Positions 43,198-52,284 of a DNA stretch of 64,000 bases are shown piece after piece (the first letter of the stretch is position 1; every line of letters begins with the position of its first letter). Position numbers and translations under genes: made by a program. Source of the DNA: Nocardia cyriacigeorgica (lineage in GTDB: Bacteria; Actinomycetota; Actinomycetes; Mycobacteriales; Mycobacteriaceae); contig NZ_JARWNX010000060.1 in the NCBI RefSeq assembly GCF_029868385.1, forward strand, positions 124,001 to 188,000, given 5' to 3'. The notes under the pieces are model-generated. The model did no database searches, was not told the origin of the DNA, and saw nothing but the letters and a program-made list of their open reading frames with translations.

Positions 43198-43284
43198 TAC
43201 CGTACGCAGCAGCAACGCCACAGGCCGAGGTCGGTCAGGAAGATCAGGTGTACTTCTCGAAGTCCTCGGCGCCGAGCGGCTCGG

Positions 43285-44418
43285 CTACACCTTCACCAGG
43301 TCGTCGGCGTGGATGACGGGGCGCTGCATGGTGTCGGGGAGTTCGGTGGTGGAGCGGCCGAGCATGGTCGACAGTTCGGTGGCGTCGTATTCGACGACGC
43401 CACGGGCCACCAGGCGGTTGTCCGGGGCGATGAGGTCGACGACGTCGCCACCGTGGAAGCGGCCACGGACACCGGTGATACCGGCCGCGAGCAGGGAGTG
43501 GCGGCGGTGGGCGACGGCGGCGACGGCGCCGTCGTCGATGTGGATGGCGCCGCGGCTGTCGGCGGCATGGCGCACCCAGAACTTGCGCGCGGACAGGCGC
43601 ACCGAGCGGGCGGCGAAGGCGGTGCCGACGGTGCCGCCGCTCAGGGCGGTCGCGGCGTCGGAGGCCGCGGCCAGCAGCACCGGCACCCCCGCGTCCGCGG
43701 CCAGCCGCGCCGCCGACAGCTTCGAGGCCATACCGCCGGTGCCGAGCGCACCACCGCTGCCCGCGATCACCCCGTCCAGGTCCGCGCTGGAACGCACCTC
43801 GGGAATGAAGGTGGCGCCACCCTTACGCGGATCGCCGTCGTAGAGGCCCTCGACGTCCGACAGCAATATCAGCGCGTCGGCGCCGACCAGATGCGCGACC
43901 AGAGCGGCGAGCCGGTCGTTGTCTCCGAAGCGGATCTCTTCCGTTGCGACCGTGTCGTTTTCGTTCACCACCGCGATCGCACCGAGCGAACGGAGGCGAT
44001 CGAGGGTGCGCTGGGCATTGCGATGGTGTTCGCGGCGGGCGAAGTCGTCGGCGCTGAGCAGCACCTGACCGACGGTGCGGCCGTAACGCGCGAACGAGGT
44101 ACCCCACGCGTGTGCGAGAGCCAACTGGCCGACACTGGCCGCGGCCTGTTTCGTGGCCAGATCACGCGGACGGACGCTCAGACCCAGCGGTGCCATCCCC
44201 GCGCCGATCGCGCCCGAGGACACGACGACCACATCCGAACCCGCACGCATCCGCGCCTCGACGGCATCGGCCAGCCGGTCCAGCCGGTCGGTATCCAGCC
44301 CGGCCTTCATGCTGGTGAGCGCCGAGGACCCGATCTTCACCACAACGCTGCGCGCACCCGCGATGGCTCGACGCGCCTCGCTGAGTTCGGCGCCGAACTG
44401 CAATTCCGTCTCGGTCAC
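43285..44418 (-). CDS. proB: Glutamate 5-kinase
   Basis: ProB phosphorylates glutamate at the gamma-carboxyl, the first and feedback-controlled step of proline synthesis. The amino-acid-kinase domain (about 1–260) has VVVKIGSSALT, VVVVSSGAIGAG, FGDNDRLAALVA and GTGGMASKLSAA. A C-terminal PUA domain follows (RGAIHIDDGAVAA…). The GTG at 44418 gives a normal N-terminus of 377 residues; upstream in-frame codons overlap the obg end. The gene follows obg by 52 bases, the same order as Rv2440c/Rv2439c. Its partner proA is 26 kb away. Confidence 0.95.
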   Translation of the reverse strand: MTETELQFGAELSEARRAIAGARSVVVKIGSSALTSMKAGLDTDRLDRLADAVEARMRAGSDVVVVSSGAIGAGMAPLGLSVRPRDLATKQAAASVGQLALAHAWGTSFARYGRTVGQVLLSADDFARREHHRNAQRTLDRLRSLGAIAVVNENDTVATEEIRFGDNDRLAALVAHLVGADALILLSDVEGLYDGDPRKGGATFIPEVRSSADLDGVIAGSGGALGTGGMASKLSAARLAADAGVPVLLAAASDAATALSGGTVGTAFAARSVRLSARKFWVRHAADSRGAIHIDDGAVAAVAHRRHSLLAAGITGVRGRFHGGDVVDLIAPDNRLVARGVVEYDATELSTMLGRSTTELPDTMQRPVIHADDLVKV

Positions 44419-44470
44419 GGCTGATCTCCACCCATGTTCTCGCGTGATCCGGCCTCTCGCCGGGACGCGC

Positions 44471-45931
44471 CTACTGTCCGTCCTCGTCGTCGCGCACCAA
44501 ACCGCGACGCACTCGGGAGGCATGTTTGCGTTCGGCCGCGCTGATCCGGTCGGTCTGCTCCAACCGGATATCGGTGCCGCGGCCGGTGGGCACCATATCG
44601 ACGCCCGCCGAGATCTGCGGCTCCCATTCGAAGGTCACCTCACCGATGGTGACCGGTGCACCCGGTTGGGCGCCGAGGCGCACCAGTTCGTCTTCGACAC
44701 CGAGGCGGGCCAACCGGTCGGCCAGGTAGCCGACGGCCTCGTCGTTGTCGAACTGGGTCTGCCGCACCCAGCGCTCTGGCCGGGTGCCGCGCACGATGAA
44801 ACCGCCGGGCTCCTCCGGATCGGCGATCACGCTGAAACCGGTCTCGTCCACCGCGATAGGGCGGATCACCGGACGCTTCGGCGCCGCCTTCGGATGCTCC
44901 TGCCGATACTTCAGCACCAGATCGGCGAGCGCGAACGTCAGCGGGCGCAACCCGGCCCGACTCACCGCGGAGATCTCGAAGACGGGCCAACCGCGCGCGG
45001 TGAACTCGTCGGTGACCATCTCGGCCAGTTCGGCGGCGTCGGGCACATCGGTCTTGTTCAGGATCACCACGCGCGGGCGGTCGGCCAGATCGCCGAGTCC
45101 GGCGTCGGCGCTCAGCGCGGGTTTGTAGGCGGCGAGTTCGGCTTCGAGGGCATCGACATCGGAGACGGGATCGCGGCCCGGCTCCAACGTCGCGCAGTCC
45201 ACGACGTGGGCGAGCACGGCGCACCGCTCCAGATGCCGCAGGAAGTCCAGTCCGAGGCCGCGCCCCTGGCTCGCTCCAGGGATCAAGCCGGGCACGTCGG
45301 CCACGGTGAAGGTGGTATCGCCGCTGGCTACCACACCGAGATTGGGCACGAGGGTGGTGAACGGGTAGTCGGCGATTTTCGGTTTCGCCGCCGACAGCAC
45401 CGACACCAGCGAGGACTTACCGGCCGACGGGAATCCGACCAGCCCCACATCGGCCACCGACTTGAGTTCGAGCACGATATCGCGCTCTTCCCCCTCCTCG
45501 CCGAGCAGCGCGAACCCGGGCGCCTTGCGGGCCTTGGAGGCCAGTGCGGCATTGCCGAGCCCACCGCGACCACCTCGGGCCGCGATGTAGCGGTTGCCCA
45601 CGCCGACCAGATCCATCAGCACTTCGCCGTCCGAACCGAGCACCACGGTGCCGTCGGGAACCTTCAACAGCAGGTCGCCGCCCTGTTTGCCGTCTCGGTT
45701 GCCGCCCTCGCCCGGTTTGCCGTTGCTCGCCTTGGCATGCGGATGGAAGTGAAAGTCCAGCAGGGTGTGCACGTTGGCGTCGACCTCGAGGATCACGTCC
45801 CCGCCGTTGCCGCCGTTACCGCCGTCGGGGCCGCCGAGCGGTTTGAACTTCTCCCGGTGTACCGACGCGCAGCCGTGGCCGCCCTTGCCAGCACGCACAT
45901 GAAGTACGACACGGTCGATGAATTTGGACAT
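44471..45931 (-). CDS. obg: GTPase Obg/CgtA
   Basis: Obg is an essential GTPase in 50S ribosome assembly and stress signalling. The glycine-rich Obg fold occupies the first ~158 residues (LHVRAGKGGHGCASVHREKF, GGPDGGNGGNGG). The G domain has G1 GFPSAGKSSL, G3 DVPGLIPGAS and G4 NKTD. A C-terminal OCT domain follows (TGFSVIADPEEPGGFIV…). The ATG at 45931 begins MSKFIDRVVLHV as in other Obg proteins; the in-frame extension upstream is not conserved. At 486 residues the length matches M. tuberculosis. A terminator separates it from rpmA, though read-through is usual. Confidence 0.96.
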   Translation of the reverse strand: MSKFIDRVVLHVRAGKGGHGCASVHREKFKPLGGPDGGNGGNGGDVILEVDANVHTLLDFHFHPHAKASNGKPGEGGNRDGKQGGDLLLKVPDGTVVLGSDGEVLMDLVGVGNRYIAARGGRGGLGNAALASKARKAPGFALLGEEGEERDIVLELKSVADVGLVGFPSAGKSSLVSVLSAAKPKIADYPFTTLVPNLGVVASGDTTFTVADVPGLIPGASQGRGLGLDFLRHLERCAVLAHVVDCATLEPGRDPVSDVDALEAELAAYKPALSADAGLGDLADRPRVVILNKTDVPDAAELAEMVTDEFTARGWPVFEISAVSRAGLRPLTFALADLVLKYRQEHPKAAPKRPVIRPIAVDETGFSVIADPEEPGGFIVRGTRPERWVRQTQFDNDEAVGYLADRLARLGVEDELVRLGAQPGAPVTIGEVTFEWEPQISAGVDMVPTGRGTDIRLEQTDRISAAERKHASRVRRGLVRDDEDGQ

Positions 45932-46005
45932 ACGCCGAATCATCCTCCTTCGGTCTGGTCGGGACGGCGAACGTCGCCGCAGGTCACTTGCTGGAAACAA
46001 CGAAA

Positions 46006-46037
46006 AGCGGGCCAGGGGTATATCACCCTGACCCGCT
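46006..46037 (-). terminator. Intrinsic terminator after rpmA
   Basis: Arms 46006–46017 and 46026–46037 form a 12-base stem with one mismatch and an 8-base loop. On the minus strand the stem is followed by TTTCGTTGTTTCC. It starts 25 bases after the rpmA stop, between rpmA and obg, and probably reduces expression of obg relative to the ribosomal genes. Confidence 0.75.
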
Positions 46038-46062
46038 CGTCTGTGTTGGAGTCGTCAGCCGG

Positions 46063-46329
46063 TCAGGCTTCGACGGGCTCCGGAACCACGATGTTGACGG
46101 TCTTGCGTCCACGCTTGCTGCCGAACTCGACCGCGCCCGCCTCGAGGGCGAACAGGGTGTCGTCACCGCCACGGCCGACGTTCACGCCGGGGTGGAAGTG
46201 CGTGCCGCGCTGACGCACCAGGATCTCGCCGGCCTTGACGGACTGACCACCGAACCGCTTCACGCCGAGGCGCTTGCTGTTGGAATCACGACCGTTCCGG
46301 GAGCTGGATGCACCCTTCTTATGTGCCAT
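46063..46329 (-). CDS. rpmA: Ribosomal protein L27
   Basis: L27 is a 50S protein near the peptidyl-transferase centre. The N-terminus MAHKKGASSSRNGRDSNSKR and the following GVKRFGGQSVKAGEI and RQRGTHFHPGVNVGRGGDDT are diagnostic. The 88-residue length is normal. It follows rplU by 44 bases in the conserved rplU–rpmA–obg order. No extra N-terminal cleavage extension of the Firmicutes type is present. Confidence 0.98.
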   Translation of the reverse strand: MAHKKGASSSRNGRDSNSKRLGVKRFGGQSVKAGEILVRQRGTHFHPGVNVGRGGDDTLFALEAGAVEFGSKRGRKTVNIVVPEPVEA

Positions 46330-46373
46330 TGCTGTACTCCTCCAGGTGAGGGTTCGACGAACCCCCGGGCCGA

Positions 46374-46685
46374 TTACTTGATGCCGGTGACCTTCAGGAC
46401 CGTCAGCGGCTGACGGTGACCCTGGCGCTTGTGGTAGCCGGTCTTGTTCTTGAACTTGTGGATGCGGATCTTCGGGCCCTTGGTCTGCTCGACGACCTCG
46501 GCGGACACCGACACCTTGGCCAGCGCGGCCGCATCGGCGGTCAGCTCGGCGCCGTCGACGACGAGCACCGGCGACAGATCCACAGCGGTGCCCGGCGCAC
46601 CCTCGATCTTCTCGACCTTCACCAGGTCACCGACCGCGACCTTGTACTGCTTTCCGCCGGTCTTGACGATCGCGTACGTTGCCAT
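46374..46685 (-). CDS. rplU: Ribosomal protein L21
   Basis: L21 binds 23S rRNA in the 50S subunit. The start MATYAIVKTGGKQYKVAVGD and the C-terminal IRIHKFKNKTGYHKRQGHRQ are diagnostic. The protein has 103 residues. The ATG at 46685 is preceded on its strand by GAGGAAGAAGGG; the longer frame adds 28 unsupported residues. It heads the rplU–rpmA unit. The 298-base gap up to the rne stop holds the rne terminator and presumably this unit's promoter and leader; I see no recognised L21-binding leader structure. Confidence 0.98.
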   Translation of the reverse strand: MATYAIVKTGGKQYKVAVGDLVKVEKIEGAPGTAVDLSPVLVVDGAELTADAAALAKVSVSAEVVEQTKGPKIRIHKFKNKTGYHKRQGHRQPLTVLKVTGIK

Positions 46686-46950
46686 CGGTCGGCTGCCCTT
46701 CTTCCTCTGGTGTGCGGCGCTTGTCAGCGCGGCTGGAGCGGCACCCGGCGGAAGAACTCCACCGGGCAACCACTACACATCTGGTCTGGTAGTCACCGCC
46801 GCCTCAGCACTGGCGATTGCTCAGGGTCTGCTAGGTGCAGTTCCCGATACAGCTTCGCGGGCACAGCGTGATAAAACGCTGTCGCCGGGCAGCGACTGTC
46901 CAAGATTACAGGACGCATGGGTGCGCGACCAAACCGGCCGCCGAACGACA

Positions 46951-46979
46951 GTGGCCCCCGCCACAAGGGCGGGGACCAC
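46951..46979 (-). terminator. Terminator hairpin after rne
   Basis: GTGG plus CCCCGCC pairs with GGCGGGG plus CCAC around a 5-base loop with one internal mismatch. It begins 5 bases after the rne stop on the minus strand. Only a weak T-containing stretch follows. Confidence 0.55.
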
Positions 46980-46983
46980 CTGG

Positions 46984-49900
46984 TCATTCGTTCGTCGCGT
47001 CGGCTGGCGGCGGCCCCGCGGGGCGCCCCGAACTCCGTCTGCGCGGCCTGCGGACAGGCGCCTGGACCGGCACCGGCTCGGCGTAGTCGGCGACCGGGGC
47101 CGCGGGCTCCTCCGAACTACTCAGGACGAACACCGCACCTGTGCTGTCCGCGGCAGGGGCCGCGGCCGAACGGGCGACCCGCCTGCGCCGGGTGGGGCGG
47201 GCGTGGGTGCCGTTCGCCGAGACGGGCTCGGCGTGCGCTTCCTCCGCGGACTCCGGCACCGGCTCGGGTTCGGTCGGCGTGGTCGCGGCCGACTCGACGG
47301 TGGGGGGCACCGCTTCGGGTTCGGTGTCGACTGTCGGTTCCGGCTCGGCCGCTGCCGGTTCGGCTGCCGGAGTCGGTTCGGCCGGTGCCGCCGTGACGGT
47401 GGCCTCGGCCGTGGTCGGCTCGGCTGCCGGTGCCGCTGTGGCCGGTTCGACGGTGTCGGGCTCGGTCGAGGCCGTGATGTCCGATTCGGTCGTAGCGACG
47501 GCCGACTCGGCGGTGACCGGCTCAGTGGTGGTCACCACCGTCTCCGCCGCGGGGGCCGCGGCCGAACGCGCCACTCGCCGACGCCTGGTCGACCGGGTGC
47601 GGGTGCCGTTCTGGGCGGCAGCGGGCTCGGCGGCCGGTTCGGCGGTCGCCTCCTTCGCACCGGCCTCGGCCGCTGCGGCTCCGCTCGCCACCGTCTCCGA
47701 CGGCTGTGTCTCGGCAGCGGCCTCCGACACCTCGGCCGACTCGGCGTCCTCGGTGTGATGGGCCGCCATGGCCAACGCGACCGGATGCGCGCGCTTGGCC
47801 GCGGCCTCTTCCTCGCTCACCTCCGGCACGGTGGACTGCTGCGGCTGCGCGGTGGTGGCCGCGGCGGCCTTGTCGCGGCCGCGACGCCTGCGCGAACCCG
47901 ACTCGCGGCCGCGGCCGCCACCGTCCTCGGTCGCGGTCGGCTCCACCGGATAGCTGTGCACCAGGATGCCGCGGCCATGGCAGTGCTCGCAGGTGGTGGA
48001 GAACGCCTCGACCAGGCCGGTGCCCAGCTTCTTGCGGGTCATCTGCACCAGACCCAGCGAGGTCACCTCCGAGACCTGATGCCTGGTGCGGTCGCGGCCC
48101 AGCGCCTCGGTGAGCCGACGCAACACCAGGTCACGGTTGGATTCGAGCACCATGTCGATGAAGTCGACGACGATCATGCCGCCGATATCGCGCAACCGCA
48201 TCTGCCGCACGATCTCCTCTGCGGCTTCCAGGTTGTTGCGGGTGACCGTCTCTTCGAGGTTGCTGTTGCCGGAGCCGGTGAACTTGCCGGTGTTGACGTC
48301 GACGACCGTCATCGCCTCGGTGCGGTCGATGACGAGCGTGCCGCCCGAGGGCAGCCACACCTTGCGATCGAGCGCCTTGGCCAGCTGTTCGTCGATGCGG
48401 TAGGTCTCGAAGACATCCATGCCGTTGTTCTCGTGCTTGGCGACCCGCGCCAGCAGATCCGGCGCGACGGTGCGGATATAGGTCTCCACCGTGCTCCAGG
48501 ACCGCTCACCCTCGATGACGAGCTTGGAGAAGTCCTCGTTGAACAGGTCGCGAATCACCTTGACCAGCAGGTCGGGCTCTTCGTAGAGCGTCTTCGGTGC
48601 GCCCGAATCCTGTTCGGCGGCCTTCTCGATGGTGCGCCAGGTGGCCTGCAACCGCTCCACGTCGCGAGCCAGTTCGGCCTCGGCGACGCCCTCGGACGCG
48701 GTGCGGATGATCACGCCCGCATCGGCGGGCACGATCTCGCGCAGGATCTCCTTGAGCCGTTTGCGCTCGGTATCGGGCAGTTTGCGGCTGATACCGGTGG
48801 AGGTACCGCCGGGCACGTAGACCAGGAAACGTCCGGCGAGGCTGATCTGGGTGGTCAGGCGGGCGCCCTTGTGCCCGACCGGATCCTTGCTGACCTGGAC
48901 CAGCACCTGATCGCCGGGTTTGAGCGCCTGCTCGATCTTGCGTTCCTTGCCGCCGAGTCCGGCGGCCTCCCAGTTCACCTCACCGGCGTAGAGCACGCCG
49001 TTGCGGCCGCGGCCGATATCGACGAAGGCCGCCTCCATGCTCGGCAGCACGTTCTGCACCTTGCCGAGGTAGACGTTGCCCACCATCGACGCCTGGCCGG
49101 TGCTGGTGACGAAGTGTTCGACGAGAATGTTGTCCTCGAGCACCGCCACCTGGGTGGCGGTGGGATGGCCGGGGAATTCCTTCTCCCGCACCACCATGAC
49201 CCGGTCGACCGCCTCGCGGCGGGCCAGGAACTCCGATTCGGTCAGGATCGGCGGACGCCGCCTGCCCGCCTCGCGGCCATCACGCCGACGCTGACGCTTG
49301 GCCTCGAGCCGGGTGGACCCGGTGATGCCCTGCACCTCGTCGACGGCGGCGGCGCGGCCCCTGCTCTTGTTGCGGGGTTCACGTTCGTGCACGACGGTGT
49401 TGGGCGGATCGTCCTCGGCCGCCTCGTTCTCGCCGCCGGACTCACCGGCGACCTTGCGCCGCCTGCGCCTGCGCCGCCTGCGGCTGGAGCCCTCCGACTC
49501 CTCGGCGTCGTCTCCGTCCTCGACGGCCTCGGCCTGTTTGTCGCCGGTGGGCTCGGCCGCCACGGTGTCGGCGCGCCCGGCATCCTCGCCGCCGGATTCG
49601 GTGCCGCGCGGTTCGTCCTTGTCGTCTTTGCCGCGCGTCTCGTCCTTGTCCCGAGCGCCGCGTTCGGTCTCCGTATCGTGCTCGTCGTCGCCGTCGGCGT
49701 GCTGTTCACCGCGGCCACGGCCACGGCCACGGCGGCCACGGCGCCTGCGCCGGGGCTGATCATCGGATTCGGCCTGCTCGGCGGTGTCCTGCTCGTCGGC
49801 GACCTCGTCTTCGGTCTCCTCCGCCGGGGCGGTCTCGTCCTCGGTGCGTGTCGTATCGCGCTCAGTGCGGCGCTTCTTACGCAGTTCGCCGGCGGCGGTG

Positions 49901-50415
49901 GCATCCGGGGACAGGAACAGCGGCGCGGCGACGACCGCGGATTCGAAGACGACCGGCTCCACGGCCGGGGGCGTCTCCTGAATGGGGCTGGCGAACAGTC
50001 CGCCGGGCGGGCTGAACGAGGGCGCGGTGGAGAACAGATCGGCGGCCGGAGCCTCGGGCGCGGCCTCCTCGGCGGCGACCACCTGCACGGCCTCGACCGT
50101 GGCGGTGGGCTCGACCGACGCGGGGACGGATGGCTCGGCGCCGGTTTGCTGGGTGGTGTCCGCGACGGGCGGCGGTTCGGTCGCGGCGGCGGCCGACTCG
50201 GACTCGGGCGCGGCGAGCGCGTCCCGAACCGACTCGGCGACCGCGCGATCCACGTTCGACTGGGGGCTGCGCGCATCCGAGCCCAGCTCACCCAGTTTGG
50301 CCAGGATCCGCTTGCTCGTTACTCCCAGACGTTTGGCCAACGCATGAACTCGGATTCGCTCCGGCAATTGATCGGCATCCTGTGATGTTGTGTCCAGCGG
50401 CTCTTGATCGGCCAC
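46984..50415 (-). CDS. rne: Ribonuclease E/G
   Basis: This 1143-residue endoribonuclease drives mRNA decay and rRNA processing. The N-terminus (about 15–65) contains RVHALAKRLGVTSKRILAKL, an IF2-N-like small domain. A long acidic/Arg-rich low-complexity region (about 70–390) follows. The catalytic core (about 395–830) includes the S1 domain (GNVYLGKVQNVLPSMEAAFVD), the metal-binding VDVNTGKFTG, IVVDFIDM, and the zinc-link motif CEHCHGRG. The C-terminal ~280 residues are Ala/Glu/Thr/Pro-rich with RSTRRRRVARSAAAP-like segments that occur at least twice, typical of scaffold tails. The GTG at 50415 follows GAGGAGAC. It is longer than the M. tuberculosis protein (953) because of the tails. Confidence 0.95.
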   Translation of the reverse strand: MADQEPLDTTSQDADQLPERIRVHALAKRLGVTSKRILAKLGELGSDARSPQSNVDRAVAESVRDALAAPESESAAAATEPPPVADTTQQTGAEPSVPASVEPTATVEAVQVVAAEEAAPEAPAADLFSTAPSFSPPGGLFASPIQETPPAVEPVVFESAVVAAPLFLSPDATAAGELRKKRRTERDTTRTEDETAPAEETEDEVADEQDTAEQAESDDQPRRRRRGRRGRGRGRGEQHADGDDEHDTETERGARDKDETRGKDDKDEPRGTESGGEDAGRADTVAAEPTGDKQAEAVEDGDDAEESEGSSRRRRRRRRRKVAGESGGENEAAEDDPPNTVVHEREPRNKSRGRAAAVDEVQGITGSTRLEAKRQRRRDGREAGRRRPPILTESEFLARREAVDRVMVVREKEFPGHPTATQVAVLEDNILVEHFVTSTGQASMVGNVYLGKVQNVLPSMEAAFVDIGRGRNGVLYAGEVNWEAAGLGGKERKIEQALKPGDQVLVQVSKDPVGHKGARLTTQISLAGRFLVYVPGGTSTGISRKLPDTERKRLKEILREIVPADAGVIIRTASEGVAEAELARDVERLQATWRTIEKAAEQDSGAPKTLYEEPDLLVKVIRDLFNEDFSKLVIEGERSWSTVETYIRTVAPDLLARVAKHENNGMDVFETYRIDEQLAKALDRKVWLPSGGTLVIDRTEAMTVVDVNTGKFTGSGNSNLEETVTRNNLEAAEEIVRQMRLRDIGGMIVVDFIDMVLESNRDLVLRRLTEALGRDRTRHQVSEVTSLGLVQMTRKKLGTGLVEAFSTTCEHCHGRGILVHSYPVEPTATEDGGGRGRESGSRRRRGRDKAAAATTAQPQQSTVPEVSEEEAAAKRAHPVALAMAAHHTEDAESAEVSEAAAETQPSETVASGAAAAEAGAKEATAEPAAEPAAAQNGTRTRSTRRRRVARSAAAPAAETVVTTTEPVTAESAVATTESDITASTEPDTVEPATAAPAAEPTTAEATVTAAPAEPTPAAEPAAAEPEPTVDTEPEAVPPTVESAATTPTEPEPVPESAEEAHAEPVSANGTHARPTRRRRVARSAAAPAADSTGAVFVLSSSEEPAAPVADYAEPVPVQAPVRRPRRRSSGRPAGPPPADATNE

Positions 50416-50805
50416 GAAGTCTCCTCGGGCCCCCGGGCGCGTTCCTCCCGGCAGGGAGTGACGCGGCCGACGCGGGGGCGCTGTCGGTACACCTCGCGCG
50501 GTTGGCACGAGGTCGATGGTCTCGCCCCGCGTGCCCGGTTATCTCCATATCGATCGTCGTTCGGGCTAACTGGACACGCGGCGCCTGGCTGTATGGCTGA
50601 ACTCCGTGGCGTGAGCGTTCATCCAGCGTGCCGACGCGAACGAGTTACCGCGCCGCGGCAGCGATGATCGGCATCGAACCTCGGGGTGTCATCCGGTTAC
50701 GACCGTTATTCGGTTGCAACCAGTTGCCAGTATCCCACACCGTGCGCCGAGGGTTCGCCATCGGCGCAACAGCGTGACGTCTGAAGCGACGGAAATGGAG
50801 TCGGA
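50416..50805 (-). promoter_or_regulatory. rne upstream region with palindrome
   Basis: This 390-base gap between the ndk stop and the rne start has no convincing gene. It should hold the rne promoter and long leader. A perfect 10-base palindrome GGTTGCAACC lies at 50712–50721, near GGTTACGACCG and ATTCGG repeats. The stretch GATATGGAGATAACC on the minus strand (near 50540–50555) is AT-rich and could be a -10 area. I see no riboswitch fold. Confidence 0.35.
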
Positions 50806-51222
50806 TCAGGCCGGGAAGTCGGGGAACCAGAGTGCGATCTCCCGCTTGGCCGACTCCGGCGAGTCGGACCCGTGCACCAGATTCTCCTGGGTCTCCAGGG
50901 CGAAATCACCCCGGATGCTGCCGGTGGCGGCCTTCTCGACCGGATCGGTGCCACCGGCGATCTGCCGGAACGCCGCGATCGCGCGCGGACCCTCGAGGAC
51001 GGCCGCGACCACCGGGCCGGAGGTGATGAATTCGATCAGCGAGCCGTAGAACGGTTTGCCCGCATGCTCGGCGTAGTGTTCGCCCGCCACTTCGTCGGAC
51101 ACCTGCTTCAGCTCCAGCGCGGCGATCTTCAGGCCCTTGCGCTCGATCCGGTTCAGCACCTCACCGACGAGGCCACGGGCCACACCGTCCGGCTTGATGA
51201 GAATCAACGTCTGCTCAGTCAC
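50806..51222 (-). CDS. ndk: Nucleoside diphosphate kinase
   Basis: Ndk balances nucleoside triphosphates by ping-pong phosphate transfer through a histidine. The start VTEQTLILIKPDGVARG, the loop TGSIRGDFA and the active-site NLVHGSDSPESA with the catalytic His are all present. The length of 138 residues is normal. The GTG at 51222 is preferred; an upstream frame overlaps the acetyltransferase gene. Gene order ndk–rne matches Rv2445c–Rv2444c. It is a useful in-window reference for the divergent NDP-kinase-like protein at 31880–32800. Confidence 0.97.
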   Translation of the reverse strand: MTEQTLILIKPDGVARGLVGEVLNRIERKGLKIAALELKQVSDEVAGEHYAEHAGKPFYGSLIEFITSGPVVAAVLEGPRAIAAFRQIAGGTDPVEKAATGSIRGDFALETQENLVHGSDSPESAKREIALWFPDFPA

Positions 51223-51266
51223 GGCGACAGCGTAGCGGGCTCCTGCCCCGGTCACCCAACCAGCGG

Positions 51267-52178
51267 TCACACCGGATACGCCCAGGACCGATCACTCCGG
51301 GTCAGCTCCACGAAGCCGCACTGGGCCAGCAGCTCCAGCTCGGGGTCTCCCGGCTCGCTGTAGGTGAGCAGCCGGTCCACCCCGCCGAGCCGCAACCAGT
51401 CGGCAACCTGTCCGTACAGCCAGCGCAGTACCTCTGGGGCTCCGGCTGCCCGGCAGACGTCGGCCCAACCGCCCGGCCTCGATATCCGCTCCGGCTGGGC
51501 GAGGTTGGTGTCGATCTCCAGATGGCCGACATCCTCGCCGTTGCGGCGGGCGATGAACCGGGTGCCGAGTTCACCCATCACACGACGCACCGAGAGGTCG
51601 TCGCTACGCGGGCGTGGAATCTGGTCGACCTCGGCGAGCAGGAGCAGTTCGATGCTCGACTCGTCGGTCTGCGCCCAGCCGGTCCGTTCCAGGATCGCGC
51701 GCAGGTGCGGCCACTGCTCGGACAGACCGTAGGCGGCGAAGGTGGGCAGATTGCCGCTGAAGTACCGCGACTCGACCCGCCAGCGCGCGAACTGGGCGAG
51801 GCAGGCCGCCATCAGCGCGTCGGTCGCGGCGTCGATTGTGCGGAGGGTGCCGTCGGCGCCGAGGGTCTGCCTGTTCCAGGCGAGCAACCATTCGACCGTC
51901 CCGGCGTTGCGATGGCTGTCGGTGACGTGCGCGGCCGAGTCGTACCGCAGCAGATGTGCGGCGGCGACGAGCTCGCGGTCCTGTTCGGCGACGAGGGTGA
52001 CCCGTTCGATCACCCACGGATCGATGATGACCTCTTCTGGTCGTCGCTCCAGGCTGCTCAACATGGTGTTGACCGAGATGGACACCCCGGGGACGACGGC
52101 GGCGATATGTGTGTTGGCCAGCCGGGTCAGCTGATCACGGTCGTCGCGCCGGAAGGGACGGATGACGAAGGAAGACAT
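51267..52178 (-). CDS. GNAT-family N-acetyltransferase, two-domain
   Basis: This 303-residue protein starts with a GNAT-like fold (FVIRPFRRDDRDQLTRLANTH, ITLVAEQDRELVAAAHL-type strands) and continues with a second GNAT-like half (SVRRVMGELGTRFIARRNGEDVGHLEID). The acetyl-CoA loop is less clear in the first half than in the second. It lies between DUF4233 and ndk and may be an insertion relative to M. tuberculosis, where those genes are adjacent. Neither substrate nor partner is evident. Confidence 0.72.
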   Translation of the reverse strand: MSSFVIRPFRRDDRDQLTRLANTHIAAVVPGVSISVNTMLSSLERRPEEVIIDPWVIERVTLVAEQDRELVAAAHLLRYDSAAHVTDSHRNAGTVEWLLAWNRQTLGADGTLRTIDAATDALMAACLAQFARWRVESRYFSGNLPTFAAYGLSEQWPHLRAILERTGWAQTDESSIELLLLAEVDQIPRPRSDDLSVRRVMGELGTRFIARRNGEDVGHLEIDTNLAQPERISRPGGWADVCRAAGAPEVLRWLYGQVADWLRLGGVDRLLTYSEPGDPELELLAQCGFVELTRSDRSWAYPV

Positions 52179-52284
52179 GGCGAATCTCCATGACGCTCAA
52201 AGGATGCATCGGGATCCGCCAGGGGGACGGTACGGCGCCACTGTAGCAATGGCGCCGCCGTCCTCGCCACCGGCTTTGCGGGTA

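Noticed and set aside
46444..50385. A 1313-codon plus-strand open frame opposite rne
   Set aside because: It is the antisense of a GC-rich, low-complexity gene with clear RNase E motifs on the minus strand; its translation is Gly/Arg/Leu-rich without family motifs.
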